Assembly (NCBI GenBank): GCA_949450265.1
Contig: CASTMW010000065.1
Coordinates: 1-9,157 of the forward strand
Reading direction: 5' to 3'
Source of the DNA: an uncultured Eggerthellaceae bacterium
GTDB lineage: Bacteria > Actinomycetota > Coriobacteriia > Coriobacteriales > Eggerthellaceae
Length of the DNA stretch: 9,157 bases
The position numbers and the translations under genes were made by a program. Below the pieces are notes generated by a model, which was not told the DNA's origin, made no database searches, and was given only the letters and a program-made list of their open reading frames with translations. Positions 6,405 through 9,157 of this stretch are shown piece after piece; the first letter of the stretch is position 1, and the number at the start of each line of letters is the position of its first letter.

Positions 6405-6410
6405 AGTATA
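6405..6410 (-). promoter_or_regulatory. probable -10 box of the tRNA-Val gene
   Basis: The minus strand reads TATACT, ending 15 nt before the tRNA 5' end, which gives a leader of about 8 nt. No consensus -35 is seen 17 nt upstream (CCCCTA). Confidence 0.5.
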
Positions 6411-6476
6411 CCGTTTTCCAGGGATGATAGGGGCTCCATCGCACTGAAAAATGTTCTAGATTGTGGTCGAAATATG

Positions 6477-6505
6477 TTGACCTCCATCATCCCATCACAT
6501 ATCCT
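6477..6505 (+). promoter_or_regulatory. near-consensus sigma-70-type promoter of the MFS transcription unit
   Basis: TTGACC (6477-6482), a 17-bp spacer, and TATCCT (6500-6505). Predicted start is about 6511-6513, immediately before the structured leader. This places about 320 nt of untranslated RNA in front of the transporter. Confidence 0.7.
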
Positions 6506-6510
6506 TTACG

Positions 6511-6805
6511 CAGGGTGATTTGCGACTGCGTGATGTAATCCAGGGGATTACCGCACGTGTTCGTAAATCACGAAGAAGAAGTGCGAAAGGAGGATTACGC
6601 GCAGTCGTTTCTGTCGGCTGTGACGTAAGTCTCGGAGGATGACGGCAGGCTGGTCACCGGCCGTAGCACTCATTACGGGTACCTCAACAGCCCTAGATAT
6701 TTGAGGCACACGTAATCTCTCTCGTGAATGCGTCGTAAGTCCGATCTTGCTACTGCGCAGGGAACACCATTTGCAAGGTGCTCAGCCATTCGGCTGACGC
6801 AAATC
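6511..6805 (+). ncRNA. candidate structured 5' leader RNA (possible riboswitch or other cis-regulatory RNA), class not recognised
   Basis: The 320 nt between predicted start and MFS gene hold no plausible coding frame but many nested helices. A three-way junction is closed by GCGACTGCG (6522-6530) with CGCAGTCGT (6600-6608). It encloses GTAATCC-AGG-GGATTAC (6535-6551) and, directly stacked, CGCAC/GTGCG (6552-6556/6581-6585) capped by TTCGT-AAATC-ACGAA (6560-6574). Further on are GAC-GTAA-GTC (6622-6631, GNRA-type loop), GGCTGG/CCGGCC near 6648-6662, and a long hairpin with ATTACG/CGTAAT (6672-6677/6711-6716) and CCTCAA/TTGAGG (6682-6687/6701-6706). Last is TCAGCC-ATTC-GGCTGA (6782-6797). Several strands have exact alternative partners. 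It does not fit the TPP, SAM, FMN, lysine, glycine, cobalamin or T-box consensus as I know them. Helices are seen directly; regulatory function is inferred. Confidence 0.5.
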
Positions 6806-6832
6806 TTTAATTCATTCATCTAGGGGGTATTG

Positions 6833-8596
6833 ATGGACGGTAAAGAGTTCACAGTATCTGAGGTCATCGACCGCGCAGGCATTTCCGTTCACACGTGGAT
6901 CGTCTTCGTCCTGCTGGCATTCGCGATGATCTTCGACGGTTATGACTTCATGATCGTCAATTCCACTAACACCTATGTTGCGCCGACGTTCTTTGCGAAC
7001 GAGATCGCCAGCGGTCAGCCCATCGCGGCTCTGACTGGCTCTCTGACCACGTGGGGCCTGCTGGGCATGGTGCTCGGCGGTGCTGTCGGTGGCATCATGT
7101 CCGACGCTATCGGTCGTAAGAAGATGCTGACCATCGCGGTCATCTTCTATGGTCTGTTTACGCTGCCTCAGGCATTCGCGCCCGACTATGGCTTCTTCTG
7201 CGCATTCCGTCTGATCGCTGGCTTTGGCGTTGGCTCTTGCATCCCGGTCGTTACGACCGTGTTCTCCGAGAGCATGCCTTCCAAGCAGCGCGGCATCTTC
7301 GTTACGTTCGGCATGGCCTTCATGGTCATGGGCTGGGTTATCGCTGGTCTTGTTGCGGCTCCTGTCTGCAGCAACCCTGTGCCGATCATCCCGGGCCTGT
7401 GCGATGGCGAGATCACGCTGGCCACTGGCGCTACCGCTGTTGAGAACTGGCGCATCTGCTACCTGATCGGCGCTCTGCCGGTCGTGTACGGCATCGTGCT
7501 GTTCTTCTGCATGCATGAGACGCCGCACTGGTATGCGAACCATGGCCAGAAGGACAAGGCCTGCGCTCGTCTGACCCAGATCGTGGCTGCGACGCGTCAC
7601 GTCGACGTCGAGTTCGATCCCAACCTGCTGATCGTGCCGCCGAAGCCTGCCAAGAGCGGCCCGGCTGTGCTGTTCTCCAGCAAGTTCATCGTTGCTACCT
7701 GCGCTATCTGGTCCGCTTACTTCGTCGGCCAGTTCTGCGTGTATGGCATGAACGCCTGGATCCCCACCTGGTTCCAGGGCAATGGCTTCACCGCTGCTGA
7801 GTCCGTTACTCTGCAGACGTGGAACAACGTTGCGGCTATCGCCTCCAACATCGTCGTCGGCTTCATCTCCGACGCCATCGGACGTAAGCGCGCTCTGTGG
7901 ATCGGCTGGGTGGCGTGCATCGTCGCCATCATCGCCTGCTCCGTGTTCGTGCCCATGTTCCCGGGCGAAGCTCCTGTGAACGGCGCGCCGCTGGCTGGCG
8001 CCGCTGCTGGCAACTTCGTTCCCTGCATCTTCCTGATGCTGCTGTTCGGCTTCTGCCTGAACTACGCCATCACCGCTGTTCAGCCGCTGATGCCCGAGTC
8101 TTATCCCACCACGCTGCGCAACACCGGTACCTCCTGGTGCCAGGCGTTCGCTCGCTTTGGTGGTTCCGGCTCTTCCATCGTTCTGGGTGCTGCTGCGGGT
8201 CTGGCCATGTTCCAGCATGATGTCAACGGCACCATGAGCAACAACTGGTCCATGGTCGTGCTCGTGCTGCTCATCCCGTTCGTTCTGGGCCTGGTCTGCA
8301 CCCTGCTGTTCGTCAAGAACACCGGCGGCAAGACCATGGACGAGCTGCAGAAGATGACCGAAGAGAATCCGCTGTCCGAGACGGATGGCAACGGCCGCTT
8401 CTGGATCATGATCGGCGTGGTCATCATCAACTTCATCGGTTGCATCGTTTGCCCGCTGACCATTCCCGGCTTCTCGAAGACGGACATGGCTCTGCCGATC
8501 ATGCTGATCGCCATGCTCCTGCCGTTCATCTACTTCTTCGTGTTCGGCGGCATGGGCCTCGGCAAAGAGAAGGCAGCTGGTGTGAAGCAGCCGTAA
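6833..8596 (+). CDS. MFS transporter of the aromatic acid:H+ symporter (AAHS)-like type, 14 predicted membrane segments
   Basis: The 587-residue permease sits in the cytoplasmic membrane. Segment 1 carries DGYD (35-38), matching the DGxD motif required for substrate uptake in PcaK-type aromatic-acid carriers. The MFS loop 2-3 signature is GGAVGGIMSDAIGRKK (82-97) and its second-half repeat is GFISDAIGRKR (343-352). PESYPTTLRNTG (421-432) is the conserved segment 10-11 loop of sugar/aromatic-acid carriers. About 12 segments end near 495, followed by a soluble linker (496-522) and two further hydrophobic segments (523-541, 553-573); typical AAHS members have ~450 residues and 12 segments. ATG at 6833 is chosen over TTG at 6830 because AGGGGG (6822-6827) is then 5 nt away. 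Codons favour GCT, GTT, CGT, ATC and AAC far more than neighbouring genes, suggesting strong expression. Substrate is unknown; a carboxylate is plausible. Confidence 0.85.
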   Translation: MDGKEFTVSEVIDRAGISVHTWIVFVLLAFAMIFDGYDFMIVNSTNTYVAPTFFANEIASGQPIAALTGSLTTWGLLGMVLGGAVGGIMSDAIGRKKMLTIAVIFYGLFTLPQAFAPDYGFFCAFRLIAGFGVGSCIPVVTTVFSESMPSKQRGIFVTFGMAFMVMGWVIAGLVAAPVCSNPVPIIPGLCDGEITLATGATAVENWRICYLIGALPVVYGIVLFFCMHETPHWYANHGQKDKACARLTQIVAATRHVDVEFDPNLLIVPPKPAKSGPAVLFSSKFIVATCAIWSAYFVGQFCVYGMNAWIPTWFQGNGFTAAESVTLQTWNNVAAIASNIVVGFISDAIGRKRALWIGWVACIVAIIACSVFVPMFPGEAPVNGAPLAGAAAGNFVPCIFLMLLFGFCLNYAITAVQPLMPESYPTTLRNTGTSWCQAFARFGGSGSSIVLGAAAGLAMFQHDVNGTMSNNWSMVVLVLLIPFVLGLVCTLLFVKNTGGKTMDELQKMTEENPLSETDGNGRFWIMIGVVIINFIGCIVCPLTIPGFSKTDMALPIMLIAMLLPFIYFFVFGGMGLGKEKAAGVKQP

Positions 8597-8617
8597 GGCG
8601 TTTCGCTCAGCGGGCAT

Positions 8618-8663
8618 GTTACCCACTATGAGGCAGGTTGCCTAATACGAGGTACGTTGCCCA
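8618..8663. repeat. short degenerate tandem repeat, 19-bp period
   Basis: Units start with GTTACC (8618), GTTGCC (8637) and GTTGCC (8656, partial). The first two full units share about 13 of 19 positions, including a common GAGG. It lies between the MFS stop and its terminator. Possibly chance or a small binding array. Confidence 0.35.
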
Positions 8664-8688
8664 AGCCTTTTCGGAGTTCGCTCCAACG

Positions 8689-8715
8689 AAGGACCCCCAC
8701 GGGGGTCCTTCTTCT
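8689..8715 (+). terminator. intrinsic terminator of the MFS gene
   Basis: AAGGACCCC (8689-8697) pairs with GGGGTCCTT (8702-8710) around a CACG loop, followed by CTTCT. The stem is very stable and the T-tract is interrupted by C. It lies about 90 bp after the stop codon. Confidence 0.8.
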
Positions 8716-8781
8716 GTATAGGTCGCGCAGTATGATCGGGAACAGGGGATCCGGCCCGCATCTCGTCCAAAGCCATCTTGC

Positions 8782-8812
8782 TTGTCGGGTCTGGGAGCCC
8801 ATTTGCTAGAAT
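8782..8812 (+). promoter_or_regulatory. extended -10 promoter of the terminal acetyltransferase-like gene
   Basis: TGC-TAGAAT (8804-8812) is an extended -10 element; TTGTCG (8782-8787) is a possible -35 at a long 19-bp spacing. Predicted start is near 8819, giving a leader of about 36 nt. Confidence 0.5.
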
Positions 8813-8854
8813 GACCCTAATGTCAACCGCACGCTCGGCAAAGGACCATCCTGC

Positions 8855-9157
8855 ATGCATTTCAAGTATCGCAACGGCCTGTCCAACTCTGCGCTCATCG
8901 AGCAGGTCCATCAACTTCTCGTGAAGTACGATGACGCCTTCATCCCACCGTTATCCCAGCGTAGAAGTTCGACGCAGAAGGATCTGGGGTCGAATGCGGG
9001 GACGCGATCCGAAGGTACGGTAGACGATTACCTTGCTTCGATCGAAGAACAGAACTTCATCCTGGCCATCGACTCCGATTCGGGGACTGATCGGGTGGCC
9101 GGGTTCCTTTCCTTCAAGCAGGACTACTCATGCGCTGCGCTTGGCGGAAAAAGACAC
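8855..9157 (+). CDS. probable GNAT-family N-acetyltransferase, N-terminal 101 residues (3' end outside window)
   Basis: The frame from ATG 8855 stays open to the last base. AAAGGA lies about 9 nt upstream and the promoter call precedes it at a sensible distance. Residues 1-30 (HFKYRNGLSNSALIEQVHQLLVKYDD pattern) look like the first helices, and EQNFILAIDSDSG...RVAGFLSFKQDY (65-91) fits GNAT strands 2-3, where proteins read NFxLAxD...vxGFLSF. The acetyl-CoA loop (Q/RxxGxG/A) would lie beyond the window, so the key motif is not visible. A serine/threonine-rich, polar stretch (34-55) interrupts the domain, perhaps as a flexible loop. Substrate unknown. It is preceded by a terminator and is its own transcription unit. 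Confidence 0.6.
   Translation, partial: MHFKYRNGLSNSALIEQVHQLLVKYDDAFIPPLSQRRSSTQKDLGSNAGTRSEGTVDDYLASIEEQNFILAIDSDSGTDRVAGFLSFKQDYSCAALGGKRH

Noticed and set aside
6303..6518. A small plus-strand frame with WSRQDLNLRP-type protein
   Set aside because: This is the well-known spurious translation of the complement of a tRNA gene; the tRNA-Val lies exactly there.
6542..6555. AGGGGATTACCGCA as a T-box sequence (AGGGTGGNACCGCG)
   Set aside because: The tRNA-acceptor-binding TGG is missing, the element is near the 5' end rather than before a terminator, and the gene is a transporter with no aminoacyl link.
6586..6610. AAAGGAGG as the ribosome site of a leader peptide
   Set aside because: No ATG, GTG or TTG follows at usable distance; it is better explained as part of the RNA structure.
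6812..8626. A 604-codon open frame on the minus strand opposite the MFS gene
   Set aside because: It is the mirror of a G/C-rich coding gene, rich in H, D, R and A, without domain pattern or ribosome site; the plus strand has clear MFS motifs.
1..9157. CRISPR array, insertion sequence, attachment site or prophage
   Set aside because: No regularly spaced identical repeats, transposase motifs or integrase genes were seen; the tRNA-Val 3' end is not repeated elsewhere in the window.

Overview
The window suggests a high-GC Gram-positive anaerobe of the Actinomycetota, most likely class Coriobacteriia (Eggerthellaceae relatives such as Eggerthella, Slackia or Gordonibacter). This is an inference from G/C-rich third codon positions, frequent TTG starts, a sortase-type LARTG surface-protein tail, the style of the amino-sugar genes, and a large aromatic-acid-type MFS permease. 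I could not run a search, so the genus is open.

Layout. Bases 2-424 hold the end of a cell-wall-anchored surface protein. A convergent gap (425-688) carries two strong inverted repeats. On the minus strand, 689-1468 encodes a stand-alone protein resembling the C-terminal chaperone domain of trigger factor. It is divergent from an amino-sugar operon, and the shared region contains a perfect 20-bp palindrome with a TACAAT -10-like box on each strand. The operon (1587-4188) has an N-acylglucosamine 2-epimerase coupled to an unusual ROK/ASKHA-fold sugar kinase with a roughly 145-residue N-terminal extension, and ends in a clear terminator. Convergent to it is nagA (4321-5460, minus), N-acetylglucosamine-6-phosphate deacetylase. 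Divergent from nagA is a 217-residue protein with a LURP-one/tubby-like pattern (5576-6229). A minus-strand tRNA-Val(UAC) with its own promoter and terminator follows (6315-6389).

The second half is dominated by one transcription unit: a near-consensus promoter (6477-6505), a leader of about 320 nt rich in nested and mutually exclusive helices (6511-6830), and a 587-residue MFS transporter (6833-8596) with codon use typical of high expression. A terminator closes it. The window ends inside a GNAT-type acetyltransferase-like gene with its own extended -10 promoter.

How the genes fit together. The epimerase, kinase and NagA can form a short salvage route: ManNAc to GlcNAc, GlcNAc to GlcNAc-6-P, then GlcN-6-P plus acetate. 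This resembles the Bacteroides-type sialic-acid route (AGE epimerase plus ROK kinase) rather than the NanK/NanE route. No sialic acid lyase, NagB or sugar transporter lies in the window. The most promising undescribed element is the structured leader RNA in front of the MFS gene.
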